Positions 39,884-52,560 of a DNA stretch of 64,000 nt are shown here, piece after piece; position 1 is the stretch's first letter; each line of letters opens with the position of its first letter. This DNA is from Diphasiastrum complanatum. Lineage: Eukaryota > Streptophyta > Lycopodiopsida > Lycopodiales > Lycopodiaceae. The stretch covers positions 23,345,390 through 23,409,389 of the forward strand of contig CM055102.1 of the NCBI GenBank assembly GCA_029204225.1, given 5' to 3'. The notes below the pieces were generated by a model. That model saw nothing but the letters and a program-made list of their open reading frames with translations. It made no database searches and had not been told where the DNA came from. Both the position numbers and the translations under genes were made by a program.

Positions 39884-40310
39884 TTACATTTCAATCAAAG
39901 GTGCCTGAGGCATATCCTCGAGCACTGCAACTTCATCCACAGATCCCCTGGCAAGTTCATCTGAGACACCTTCATGCTTGTAGGGCCTTGCACACGATAG
40001 TAAAATTTCCAACATTTTATGCCGATACTGATGAATCACATTTGTTGATACCTCAGGACATTGGAACTGCAAGATAAAATATTGAGTATGTATGTATTAG
40101 CCAATGTTTTAAAAAATATAAATTTACAAAGTTAACAATATATCATTAGGATACTAGAACTTGAAAAAAATACCTCACGGATACTAGCATCTGGAGGTTG
40201 CACCATACACCAATCCAAGAACAATTTAACATTCCAGATTGAATACCATCCGTAGCTAAAAGCATTGTCTTGTTGCAAAGACTGATTTGCATACGACTTG
40301 CTTTCGTGGT
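39884..40310 (-). pseudogene. Ulp1-like protease C-terminal box, inverted piece
   Basis: Two exons are inferred: about 40310-40174 and 40066-39884 (donor GTATTT, acceptor TTGCAG, frame kept across IRE|FQCPEV). The first reads LQQDNAFSYGWYSIWNVKLF, which fits the Ulp1/C48 box PQQxNxxDCGxY. The Gln pair, Asn, Gly and Tyr remain, but Asp is Ser and the catalytic Cys is Tyr, so it cannot be an active protease. The second exon has QYRHKMLEILL and ends in an acidic tail (SVDEVAVLEDMPQ). It points away from the protease N-terminal half at 41.1-41.9 kb, with the repeat array between, suggesting an inversion of one gene or a second copy. Confidence 0.5.
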
Positions 40311-40550
40311 ATCGCCATCACGCGAGCGACCTCGTCTCTAGGCCTGTTCCTTACACCCTCTCGTGTCGTAGCGATATCAGCCTGACTCTCTTAGTATCGC
40401 CATCACGCGAGCCCCTTCCTCTCCCCGCTTGACTTTGCTACTCTCTCGCGTCGTAGCGATATCACTCTCAGAGTTCCTGGTGTCGCCATCACGCGAGATA
40501 ATCTAGCTTTTTCTTCTGCACTATCTCTGTCCTCGCGTGGTATAGATATC
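40310..40550. repeat. Array of alternating inverted CGCG/GATATC motifs
   Basis: Direct copies of TATCGCCATCACGCGAG lie at 40310-40326, 40395-40411 and 40481-40497 (TGTCGCC... in the third). Inverted partners of the type CTCGCGTCGTAGCGATATC lie at 40360-40378, 40445-40463 and 40532-40550. The period is 85-87 bp, so there are three units, each able to form a stem of 17-19 bases (13 of 17 positions matched in the first unit) around a loop of about 33 nt. The array ends 8 nt before the ATG of the H3-like frame at 40559. Confidence 0.85.
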
Positions 40551-40558
40551 CGGCCTCA

Positions 40559-41910
40559 ATGGCTCGGACGAATTAGCAAACCGCTAGGCTTACCAGCTTT
40601 GTTCAATTGTCTCGTCCCCAGACTTCTGAACCTGTTCGTCCACAAAGATGTGGAAGACCTCGCCGTCCATGGTTGAGGGACATCAGGGCATTGTAGAGGA
40701 GCACCAAACTTCTGATCCCAAAAGCAGCCTTCTACCGGGCTGTCAGGGAGGTTACACAAGATATGACCACTCATCTGCCCTATGCAATGAGGTGGAATAG
40801 CACTGCATTGGAGGCACTCATACTGCATACGAGGACTTCCAGACAAAATTGTTTGAGGATTCGATGTTGTGCTCCATTCCTGGCAAGAGGGTGACACTGA
40901 TGCCCAAGGACATGCTTCTTGTCATGAGGCTTTGAAACACCTATGACAGCATTTTTAACTCTGGCTTCACATAGAGGCAAGTTCCTCTTGAAAGGGGGCC
41001 TGTCCCACCCCGAAAAAAGAGAAAGCAAGCATAGCCCAAGCGTTCACAACCCAAGCCCAGGTCTCCCAGCTCTTCACCCTCACCTCCTCCCATTAGAAAA
41101 GATCTGGATAGTACATCCGCAATTCCATTGGTTGAGAGTTCTCCCCTAACCCTTGATCTTCAACTGCAAGATTCTCCTTCTATACATGTGGATGACCTAA
41201 ATACAGTGGTGGACATGATTGTTTCTGATGTTGATGCAACTGATAAAGAGTTGCACATCAGACTTCCCAATGAACCTAAAGACACATTTTTTGATTCTGA
41301 GAGGTACATTGATTTTGACATGTATATAGCCAAGAAAATAGATGATCTCGGAGGAGAGTTTATGTTTTGTATAGACGATATTAATTTTGCAATGCATATC
41401 AAAGACCCACATTGTAGGGAGCTAAAAGAGAAGACCTCCTATATCTCAGACATAGTTATTGAATCCGCTTGTGCATATTATGTACATAAATACACATATA
41501 CAGTCATGGAGCTTTTTGTTGTATCTCCATTTTTTGGGCATCTGTTGAATAAAGAGAGGAACGCCAGAAGGCTCTTTAGGCACACTAGAAAGGAGGCATC
41601 AATGTTCATCATCCCATACTGTTCAAAGTAATATAATTTCTTCTTGTAATATTTGTTTTCTGCTTTTTGGAAACTCTTATAGATTTTAGTAATTCATTGC
41701 TTGTCATTTTCTAGCAGCAAACATTGGAGTGTGCACGTCATATCCATGAAAGTGGATTCTACTGGAAGCTGCACACCTGTGTGCATGACAATGAATTCTT
41801 TGCATGCCACCCCTTCCATGGTTAAGTCCATGTACAAGAGGATGGGGGAGCTATTGCCCAGGCCGGATGGGCTGATTGTAAATACCAACATAGAGATTGT
41901 TGATGCAAAG
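40559..41910 (+). pseudogene. Histone H3-like (CENH3-type)/Ulp1-protease fusion gene, decayed
   Basis: ATG at 40559. Tail MARTN-stop-QTARLTS resembles H3 MARTKQTARKS. The H3 fold reads CGRPRRPWLRDIRAL, RSTKLLIPKAAFYRAVREVT, MRWNSTALEAL (Trp as in plant CENH3), AYEDFQTKLFEDSMLCSIPG and KRVTLMPKDMLL. One missing base (40817-40830) shifts the frame. From there a single frame continues through PPRKKRKQA-stop-PKRSQPKP (NLS-like) and a Ser/Pro-rich linker into 41128-41627, with KTSYISDIVIESACAYYVHK, a C48-like entry. A GT-AG intron (41628-41714) precedes KHWSVHVIS (catalytic His) and CMTMNSL (Asp replaced by Asn). Five in-frame stops (TAG at 40574, 40694, 40972, 41032; TGA at 40933) make it a pseudogene. 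The stop after MRL could instead be an ancestral end of a separate histone. Confidence 0.7.
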
Positions 41911-41984
41911 GTAAAAAGAATCTTTTTACGTATTTTATTTGCATGATGGCATGGAGTTTAGAATTATATTGAATTATAATTCTG

Positions 41985-42390
41985 GAAAAAAGTTGCCACG
42001 TATGAATACTTGTGACACGTGGCCCAATCAGTAACTGACGTGTGGAACCACATGTCTATATACGCACGTGTGAAACTGCACATCTGGATCAACATATGTG
42101 GAATCCCACATGTGGACACCTGGCCGAATGGATCAGCGACATGTATTCTTGCATGTATAAGCTTGCACGTTTGGGCACATGGCCCAATCAGTACCTGACG
42201 TGTGGAACTACACGTCTGTATCCGCACGTACGAGCAACACATGTGGGACTTGCACGTGTGGCCACGTGGTCGAATGGTTGGTGACGTGTGTTCTAGCACG
42301 TATTAGCTCGCACGTGTGGGCATGTGGCCGAATGGCAGATTGACGTGTATTATAGCACGTGTGGTCTCGCACGTGTGGACGGTTATATTA
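41985..42390. repeat. ACGTG-rich tandem repeat, period about 160 bp
   Basis: GGCCCAATCAGTAMCTGACG at 42021 recurs at 42181, and both continue TGTGGAACYACAYGTCTRTA. A third, weaker unit follows. The block holds more than ten ACGTG cores, many as CACGTGTGG. It begins about 75 bp after the second protease exon. Confidence 0.8.
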
Positions 42391-42462
42391 CGTGTCATAG
42401 ATCTGATTCATTGTTGGATCGACGCGTGTACGGCTTGGATTTTATTGGTGTTAGCTATATAA

Positions 42463-42473
42463 ATGTTGTTTGA
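42463..42473 (+). promoter_or_regulatory. Candidate TATA box
   Basis: CTATATAAATG, lying 75 bp downstream of the ACGTG-rich block and 80 bp upstream of a motif array at 42553. This layout looks like a promoter, G-box cluster then TATA. Confidence 0.45.
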
Positions 42474-42552
42474 TCAGTTAAAACCTTTCGCTAAGTTTTG
42501 GATTTCTACTCCCTGCAGCTCTTGATGTGTCAATGCTACTAGTTCTTTGCAA

Positions 42553-42703
42553 TATCGCTACCATGCGAGAATCTATTTCAGATTCTAGACGATCTTGGAT
42601 CCCTCATGTCGTTCCGATATCGGGTCATTCACAAATATCGCCATCACGCAAGGACTGCCTAATTGTCTTCTAACTCCCTGCCACCCCGCGTTGTAGTGAT
42701 ACT
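42553..42703. repeat. Second CGCG/GATATC inverted-motif array
   Basis: Direct motifs TATCGCTACCATGCGAG (42553-42569) and TATCGCCATCACGCAAG (42636-42652); inverted motifs at 42603-42621 and 42685-42703. The period is 82-83 bp, so there are two units of the same family and orientation as at 40310-40550. Confidence 0.8.
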
Positions 42704-42866
42704 CAACCCTACTGGTCATACTTTCAAGATGGTCATCTCATCTTTTGATACTTTTGATTATGCGTTGCACGCCTTCCTCGTTGAATCCGGTGTTGGTAAC
42801 CACATAGGTAACTATAAGACGTATTTCAATATGTCTTTTGATATTGAGAGGTTTGATTCAGAGTAG
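42663..42866 (+). other. Short ORF after the second array
   Basis: 67 residues (FDYALHAFLVESGVGNHIGN). No domain recognised. It lies where the H3-like frames sit relative to the other arrays, but I see no convincing H3 similarity. Confidence 0.25.
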
Positions 42867-43555
<689 letters not shown>

Positions 43556-43740
43556 AAGCTTTATTAACGTCTTTTCCATGCCAAAAGGCGTATAAGATGA
43601 AAAGGAGTACAACAGAGTAAGTGGAACTCAGACGGGACCATGCCGTCAACACAAAACTAAACTAAAACGTAACGTAAATCGCTATGTAAAAAAGCTCATC
43701 TCTCATGCAAGAGAGGAAATAAATGACCGTAGCTCAAACA

Positions 43741-44655
43741 TCACTCACGTAGGAGAGGGAGAAGAATCTGAAATTTTAAGTCTGCACTTTTAACCAAGAC
43801 CGGGCGTTCGTCTCGAAAGAGAGTCTGAAAACCGTTGGCCTTAGCATCTGCGATAATTTTCTTTCTCTCAGTCCATTGAATGGGTGTCAAGTCTTCATCC
43901 ATAGAAATAGTAGATCCCTTAAGGCAACCTCTTTTACGTAGAACCTTTTGATGAAGCAAAGCAACACCGTGGTGGATTGGAGCTTACCCACCCAAGCAGC
44001 AGATATGACATCCTCTTTGAGACCAAAGGTGGAATGAATGAAAGCATTTGTCTCAGCCACGAGGTCCTTACCCGCAAAAGAAGCTCCCCTAACCTTGACA
44101 TTGAGGGCCTTGAGATCTCGTTTTTGATGTTCTATGATAGATTCAAAAATAACCTGCTTAGATCCCTTGAGCATGTCGGCCCAAGAACTCTTCGATTGTT
44201 GAAATTGCTGCTCCAAGGAGTGAAGCTGCTTTGCCAAAGCTTCTAAATTTGCATTGTCGTTTCCTTCTTCTTCCTCTTCATCTAATTCCAATTCATTCTT
44301 GAGGTAAGTAACGTCAACCTCAAGAATGCCAACTTTGCTCTGGAGGACCAAAAATGTATCCAACTAGACAAAAATTCAGCTAAAAGAGACGGAGACAAGG
44401 AGGATGAAGATGAAGGGGTGAAAGAGAGAGAAGAGGAAGAAAGAGTAGAGGGGGTGAGTAGAGGGGGTAGTGGCAGTAGGAGAAGAGGTAGAGGTTGCAG
44501 GAGTGGAGGGTAGGGGCGAGGGAGAGGAAGCAGGAGAGGGAGGGGGCAAGGTAAAGGGATTTGGAGCCATAGTGGGGATGGCTGAGAAAACAAAGGGAGA
44601 AGGGGGAGGGGTTTTCTTCTTCCCCTTCCGATTCACTGATTCCCAATCAGCCATA
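43741..44655 (-). pseudogene. LINE ORF1-like protein remnant
   Basis: MADWESVNRKGKKKTPPPSP starts near 44655 and is followed by Pro/Ser-rich text. A change of frame leads into a coiled coil (LEALAKQLHSLEQQFQQSKS, 44363-43887). Another frame change gives VLRKRGCLKGSTISMDEDLT and a lysine-rich helix with FRDERPVLVKS. The order coiled coil, then a block ending 'GSxIxxDEDLTPxQxxxRKKxxxxAKxxG...FRxxRxxLxVKS', is typical of nucleic-acid-binding ORF1 proteins of L1-type retrotransposons. No reverse transcriptase is nearby. Confidence 0.45.
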
Positions 44656-44719
44656 ATGGCAGGAAGAAAGGTACAACGATGGGCTAGAAGAGAGAGGGAG
44701 GGACAAGAAAGAGGCAGGG

Positions 44720-44935
44720 ACAACGATGGAGGGTCAGAGGAGGGGACATCGATGGAGGGACATGGTGGAACAGCGATGGAGGGCCAACAAGGTAGAGCAG
44801 CAATGGAGGGCCAACGAGGTAGAGCAACGATGGGGGGACAAGGTAGAGTAGCGATGGAGGGCCAGCAACTCAGGGTGGAGTAGTGATGGAGCCCCAGCAG
44901 GGCAGCGATGGAGGGCCAGTAGCAACAGTGACGGA
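44720..44935. repeat. Minisatellite CGATGGAGGGCCAACAAGGTAG
   Basis: About seven imperfect units of 22-36 bp sharing GCGATGGAGGGCCA and GGTAGAGCA. Confidence 0.75.
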
Positions 44936-44988
44936 GGGTGCCCACATCAGAGCGATGGAGGCATCCACCATCCCTGGCCGCTAGCCAC

Positions 44989-45127
<139 letters not shown>

Positions 45128-45298
45128 TATGCATGTTTTTTTAACGTTGAACGTAGGTAGTAGGTAGTGTGACACAAGGGTACATAGATAGTCTCTCTCT
45201 AAAATGTTTTTAACTATATAGACTGGCAAAGTGTGCCTGTCGATGACGGGTGAAAGATGGTGTGTGTGTGTGTGTGTGCACGCGTGGGGGGCGTGTGT

Positions 45299-47232
<1,934 letters not shown>

Positions 47233-47808
47233 TTGAGTGCTACTATTCAAGGAATGATCCAAAAGCTAAGGGTGAACGCGCATTTCCTGCCATGCACACG
47301 ACGATCCAAATGGGCGGAATGCGGCACTCCTCTGGACAAGATCACCATCCAGAATTGTAATTGGTCGAGAATTCCTTTAGAGCACGGTTGGGATGCGGAT
47401 GTAGATGCCCGAAGGGCTCTCACCCAATTTTCTAGTGAGTATTTCAACTGCCCTGACCCAATAGTCCGTGCGGTAGCCACTTACGCTCGAGACTTAGAGC
47501 ATCTACTGGGGATCGAAACGAAGTGGGACAATTTTCTCCCTCCAATATTCTTTGATCCAAATAAGGCATTAGCCTCAGAAAAAGTGGAAGATCAGCTTCC
47601 AGTAGCTCGAGTTTACTACCGAACCGCATTCCTTGGTGATCCTTGGACGCACAGATTCCAGGCGTGGGTCGACCAAAACTGGCTAACAAGAGTCCACAAG
47701 TCCCTTCACACGCCCAAGGACTTGAAGAAGCTAGACCGAATAAACTTTATGGAAGATGTCACTGGCTACCTGATCCACCAGAGGCGGGCCAAGAAGACTT
47801 TGTACTAA
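47233..47808 (+). CDS. Unknown protein, YYRxAF motif, retroelement-like
   Basis: A 191-codon open frame; the first ATG is at 47254. Readable text includes IPLEHGWDADVDARRALTQF, FFDPNKALASEK, ARVYYRTAFLGDPWTHRF and LDRINFMEDVTGYLIHQRR. The ALxSE...ARVYYRTAF phrase parallels ALKSK...AQLYYRVAF in the gypsy-associated frame at 27.7-28.1 kb. It is uninterrupted, unlike most frames here. LTR-like DNA follows at 47854. A retroelement structural or accessory protein is most likely, but no family is recognised. Confidence 0.4.
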   Translation: MSATIQGMIQKLRVNAHFLPCTRRSKWAECGTPLDKITIQNCNWSRIPLEHGWDADVDARRALTQFSSEYFNCPDPIVRAVATYARDLEHLLGIETKWDNFLPPIFFDPNKALASEKVEDQLPVARVYYRTAFLGDPWTHRFQAWVDQNWLTRVHKSLHTPKDLKKLDRINFMEDVTGYLIHQRRAKKTLY

Positions 47809-47853
47809 ACCGGCAGAGTGCCGAGGGACCAACACTACTTTAGGTCATGGGTC

Positions 47854-48650
47854 CTGTTGGGGGTATTCCCAACATATTGTAAATAAATAATATCAGCTGA
47901 TAAAATATGTTGCGAGGGCATGGCATCTTATGCGTATAAGCCCATGGCCCAATGAGCATGCAAGTTGAGTTGTAAATAGAATAATAGACTTGGGCCCCTT
48001 TGTAATTAAAATAAAACTTGAGGCCCAAAGTCATTTTAAACTTAGAAGTCTATTATTTTAGAGTTGGGTCCAAATGGAGACTCACATGGATCATGTGAAA
48101 TCTAATGTACTTTTTTAAGACCTTTGGATCAAGTTGGGTCCAAGATGAATGGATAGGATTAGTGTACATATTAGCGAATAGTATTTTGGGGCAAGGGCCT
48201 TCCCCATTTATAAAAAGGCACCTCATGTACTCTATTTTTCATGCTTAATGAGAAGGAGGAAACTCTACCAACTTGGAGAGCCAAGCATCCTCATTTGCTA
48301 AGTACTCATGCTAATGCTTTTGTTGTGTGTTTCTATTTGTTTCCATTTCTATGTTGTTGTTTTAATAGTTATGGTTTCTCCATTAGCATGCATCTTGAGC
48401 TTTTGAGCTAACCTCCCTCTCCACTCTATCTCTCTCTTTCTCTCTTCTTCTCTCTATCTCTTCTATTCTTCTCTTCTCTTTTACACAAAATCATGATGAA
48501 TGCTAGTGTAGGGGAGTAGAGTTAACGGTGGGTAGTGTTAGTGGTGAGTAGAGTTAAATGAAAAAGTCGAGAACTAACTAGAAGTAGAATCTATCCATAG
48601 TTAGGCACCTATCCAATGTTCTAACCCTTGTTGATAGGCGGGAGGGCTAT
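47854..48650 (+). mobile_element. LTR-like segment with TATA box
   Basis: It starts TGTTGGGGGTATTCCCAACA, a short inverted repeat typical of LTR starts. TTTATAAAAAGGCAC (about 48207-48221) is a good TATA box. Copia RT sequence follows on the plus strand. The end was not determined. Confidence 0.4.
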
Positions 48651-48679
48651 ACTACACAAGATCTTCGACCCTTGGATGA

Positions 48680-49512
48680 GGCAAAGATCAAGGAACTCAT
48701 GCAGGATCTACAATCATCAATCTTGATATTGTTCAAGAAGTGGTGAGGCCAAGTCTTGAGGAAGAGCAAATTCAAGCACCTACACCAAGAAGATCCACAA
48801 GAGAAAGGTCCGAGCCAAGAAGGCTCACTTATGATGAGGAAGGAAGGCAAGTGGAAGGTGAAACTTCCTACCATGCATTTTTCATATCAGATGAAGAGCC
48901 TAAAGATGTCCAAGAAGCACTTCAATCCAAGAGATGGGTTGAAGCAATGACCCTTGAGTTTGAAGCCTTGATGTCAAACAACACATGGGAGCTTGTGGAG
49001 CCACCAAACAACATGCATGTCATTGGATGTAAGTGGGTATTCAAGATCAAGCACAACAATGATGGATCCATCAACAAATTCAAAGCAAGACTTTGTGCCA
49101 AAGGCTACTCTCAAATCAAAGGTCTTGACTATGAAGATACTTTTGCACCTGTTGCAAAAATGGTAACTATAAGAATTCTCATTTCTCTTGCATGTTATCA
49201 CAATTGGAGGATGTTTCAGCTTGATGTTTCTAATGCAACTAAACATGCACTTGGTAGTGAATTTAAGATGCAAGATCTAGGAGTTCTTCACTACATTTTA
49301 GGCCTAGAAATTGACTTTTGGAAAGATCATGCTTTCATAAGTCAAAGTAGATATGCACTTTCCATGCTTAAGAAATTCCAAATGGAAAACTGTAAAGTCA
49401 TAGATACACCAATGGAGCACATTCTAAAAGTTCTTATAAAAGATGATGAAAGATCCTTCGAGGACATCACTATTTATAGGAGTCTTATTGGCTCACTTAT
49501 ATGGTTAATATG
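48680..49512 (+). pseudogene. Copia element 3 RT, internally deleted
   Basis: Linker text (EEEQIQAPTPRRSTRERSEP) is followed by RT start EAMTLEFEALMSNNTWELVE and DVSNATKHALGSEFKMQDLG. Between DVSNA and HALGSEFKM the FLNG to YVDD segment is missing, so the catalytic site is deleted. The frame ends at an inversion junction near 49505. Confidence 0.8.
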
Positions 49513-51298
49513 TGAGCCTACTTGGCTCAGATCTTGCTCGTGTAAATCTTCTTGGTGTGGTAGCTTGAATTTGCTCCTCCTCAAGCCTTGGCCTCACCTC
49601 TTCTTGAATAGCATCAAGATTGATGATTGATCTTGCATGAGACTCATTGACCTGTGCATCATCCAAGTTAAACTTCTGATCTTCATGGAAGATCACATCT
49701 CTACTAACAACATTCTTGTTAGTAGAGGGTAAATAAATTTTGTATGCCTTTTTGGTAGATGCATATCCTACAAAAATTCCTCTTACAACACTAGGATCTT
49801 CCTTCTTTCTGGTTTCTAGAGGTACATGCACAAAGCATACACAGCCAAAAATCCTAAGATGATCTACCTAAGGCTTTTTCTTATACAACATCTCAAATGG
49901 TGTCTTTCCTCCTATTGCAAGATTTGAAAACCTATTACAAAGATAGTTTGCACATGCAACTGCCTCTCCCCAAAATTCTTTAGACAGAGAAGCTTCTAGC
50001 CTAATGGCTTTTGCACATTCACACAAAGTTCTATTTTTTCTCTTAGCAACTCCATTTTGCTGAGGAGTATATGAACAAGAAAACTCTTTTTGAATACCCT
50101 CTCTCTCACAAAAGTCTTTAAACTTATTGGAAGTGTATTCTCCTCCACTATCGCTTCTCAAAGCTTTCAACTTGAAAGGAAACTACTTTTCTAGATAAGC
50201 TTTGAAATTAAGGAAAACATCATAAACCATGGCTTTTGAAGACAACATATAGATCCAATAATATCTTGTATAATCATCTACAAAAGAGACAAAGCAGTTG
50301 GCTCCTCCTTTGCTCTTAGTTGATGAGAAATGAACATCAGAGTGTACAAGTTCAAATGGTTGCTTTGTCTTGATACTTGATCTAGGAAAAGGCCTTCTGT
50401 GTGACTTTGCCAGCACACAAGCTTCACAAGGTAGAAGCTCCTTTGACAGTGTCTTTGGTAGACCAACAACTTTTCCTTATTTGACCATATATTGCATGGC
50501 TTTGAAATTGGGATGACCCAATCTCTTGTGCCACAGATCCTCCTGTAGAACCTTGGTCTCATAAGCAATATCTGAAATGTTAGCGCTCTCCCTAGAATCT
50601 AGTTTGTACAACTTACCAATTCTAGATCCTCTAGCAATAACTTCATTTTCTCTTGAGATTATACACTTGTCAACTTGAAACTTGACATCCAATCCACTAT
50701 CAAACAACTGTCCTACACTAATGAGATTCTTGGTTAATCTAGGTACATACAATACATCATGTAAGCAAAAAGATTTTGATGATGATACATGCAATGGAAT
50801 ACTACCTACTCCTTCAATTCTACACTCTACATCATTAGCAGTATAGATTGATCTTTTTGCACCTAGATATGGCATGAGATTAGTGAAAGAGTTCCTAGAA
50901 CTAGACTTATGGGAACTAGCCCCACTATCTATCCACCAGACTTCTTCATTCTTAAAATGAAAAGATGAAAAAGTAGACATCATTAATGAATCCTCTCTTT
51001 CACTCTCTACACCCTCACACTCATCCTCATTAGTAAGGTTAGCTTGCTTAGATTGGTTCTTCTTCTTGAAACAGTTTGATGCATAGTGTCCTTTCTTGCC
51101 ACGAAAAAAACACTTGATCTTTGACGACTTATTCTTGCCACTGGATGTTGCAGCTTGTGAGGACTGATCCTCACCACCTTCTTTGGCTTTGTCCTTCTTG
51201 AAGTGTTGTTGTCCTTTGCCCTTGCCTCTTGACTTGAAAGTGTGGGACAGTTAAAAGTTCTTGAGTAGATTCAAATTTGAATGTTGGGTACATTGAAT
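49505..51298 (-). pseudogene. Copia element 3 gag-protease-integrase part, opposite strand
   Basis: On the minus strand: zinc knuckle CFFRGKKGHYASNC (second Cys replaced by Arg, about 51100), protease start WWIDSGASSHKSSS, LWHKRLGHPNFKAMQYM, integrase core HSDVHFSSTKSKGGA, RSDSGGEYTSNK and YTPQQNGVAKRKNRTL, then VRGIFVGYASTKKAYKIYLP and the linker again. Stops and frame changes break it. 51246-51298 matches LTR sequence found at 55315-55370. Confidence 0.85.
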
Positions 51299-51307
51299 CT
51301 GGAAGGG

Positions 51308-52560
51308 TCACCATAGGTGCATGTCGGTATAGGCCAAATGCCTCCTAGATATTTGTGAATTTCTCATCGAGTAATCTCGACATGGATGATTAACTCCGAA
51401 TTGTAAAGACGAGGGACCAAATGTTGATGGATCCCCTCGATGTGGACATTCAGCACAATGGTGTTTTCCTCCCCATTCATAGGACCTAACTGAGTGTAGT
51501 ATGCCATCACCTCTAAGTTGATAGGCATATACCGGTAACAGATTCCTCTTAGGATCTTCCACAAAATAGATTGGTAGGTTGTTATGGTCCTTCATTGACA
51601 TGCAAGAGGATATAACCAAAACTTCTACCTTGCCACTAGTTGTTGAAGAAGCTCGTGATTTAGATGGGTTTATTTGACATCCATCCTTCGGATGAGCTCC
51701 TTGTTGGCTTGATTCTGCTTTTGACCGTTGAACTGCTGGATCTGGCTGTCGGGCCTTCTGCTCCACCTTTGGTCCATGTCGAAGATTCTTGATTGGACAT
51801 CTTGCACTCGGATGATTTCCAAAGCAGTATGTACATTCATCCTTCTCAAGAAAATTGACCGTGCGAGTATCAACTTGAGGACGACCTGAACTTGAAGTGC
51901 AAGGTTCTTGGTCTTCTGCTGCACTTGATCTGTTTGACTTTGTTGCACTCAGTTGTCTTTCATAGGGTTCCATTCTTGCCGATCATTGCTCATTGATGGC
52001 TTTTATTCCTCTAATTCTTATTTGATGATTCAGTAGAGCAATAGGGAAAATCCTTCATCATGTGTGAGATTTCTATCATGGCAGCATCCTTACAGAGTTG
52101 TGCAAGTGACACATAAGATGCTAATTTTGCCATACCAGATCTTATCCTTTGGACAGTCTAGCATAGTATTTTTCCATGATGATCTGTTCAGGAATTGGAC
52201 AATCCTTCACTAGATGGAAGATCCGATAGGTGTAGTCTCGGATTGTTTCATCAGGGAACTTCTAAAGTTTAGATAATCCTGCAAGAGCGGTCTCCATAGT
52301 TCAGCACTAGAATGTGGCAAAGTAGCTGGTTGGTGGATTGCTTCAGTGATGGTGCAATGGTGAAGATGTTCCAACTTCTTCTTCTTTTGAGTGAGAAGAA
52401 AAAGAGAAAAGAGTAAGTAAAAAGATTGATCAGTAAGGATTGAAAAGTAAAATAGAAATGAATTTAACAGATGAGAGAGCGGATGGAAGATTGAATGGAG
52501 ATGGACAAGAAAAATGAAAATGAAAAATGGATGGTAACGGATATGGAGGCCACTCACACA
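51308..52560 (-). pseudogene. Gypsy-type gag with zinc knuckle
   Basis: In various frames from high to low coordinates: KFPDETIRDYTYRIFHLVKD and EQIIMEKYYARLSKG (retrotransposon gag helices, about 52270-52150). Then comes a 221-residue frame (51973-51308) with knuckle CTYCFGNHPSARC and PIYFVEDPKRNLLPVY. The knuckle is CX2CX3HX4C, one residue short of the usual CX2CX4HX4C. Confidence 0.55.

Noticed and set aside
40310-40550. CRISPR-like array
   Set aside because: Repeats alternate in orientation, are diverged, and lie in plant nuclear DNA with no cas genes.
40556-40897. Minus-strand 113-codon frame
   Set aside because: It is the antisense shadow of the H3-like coding region on the plus strand; no domain of its own.
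44376-44945. Minus-strand 189-codon frame with repeated WPSIAALP
   Set aside because: Its first half is a translated minisatellite; only the part after MADWESVN may be coding.
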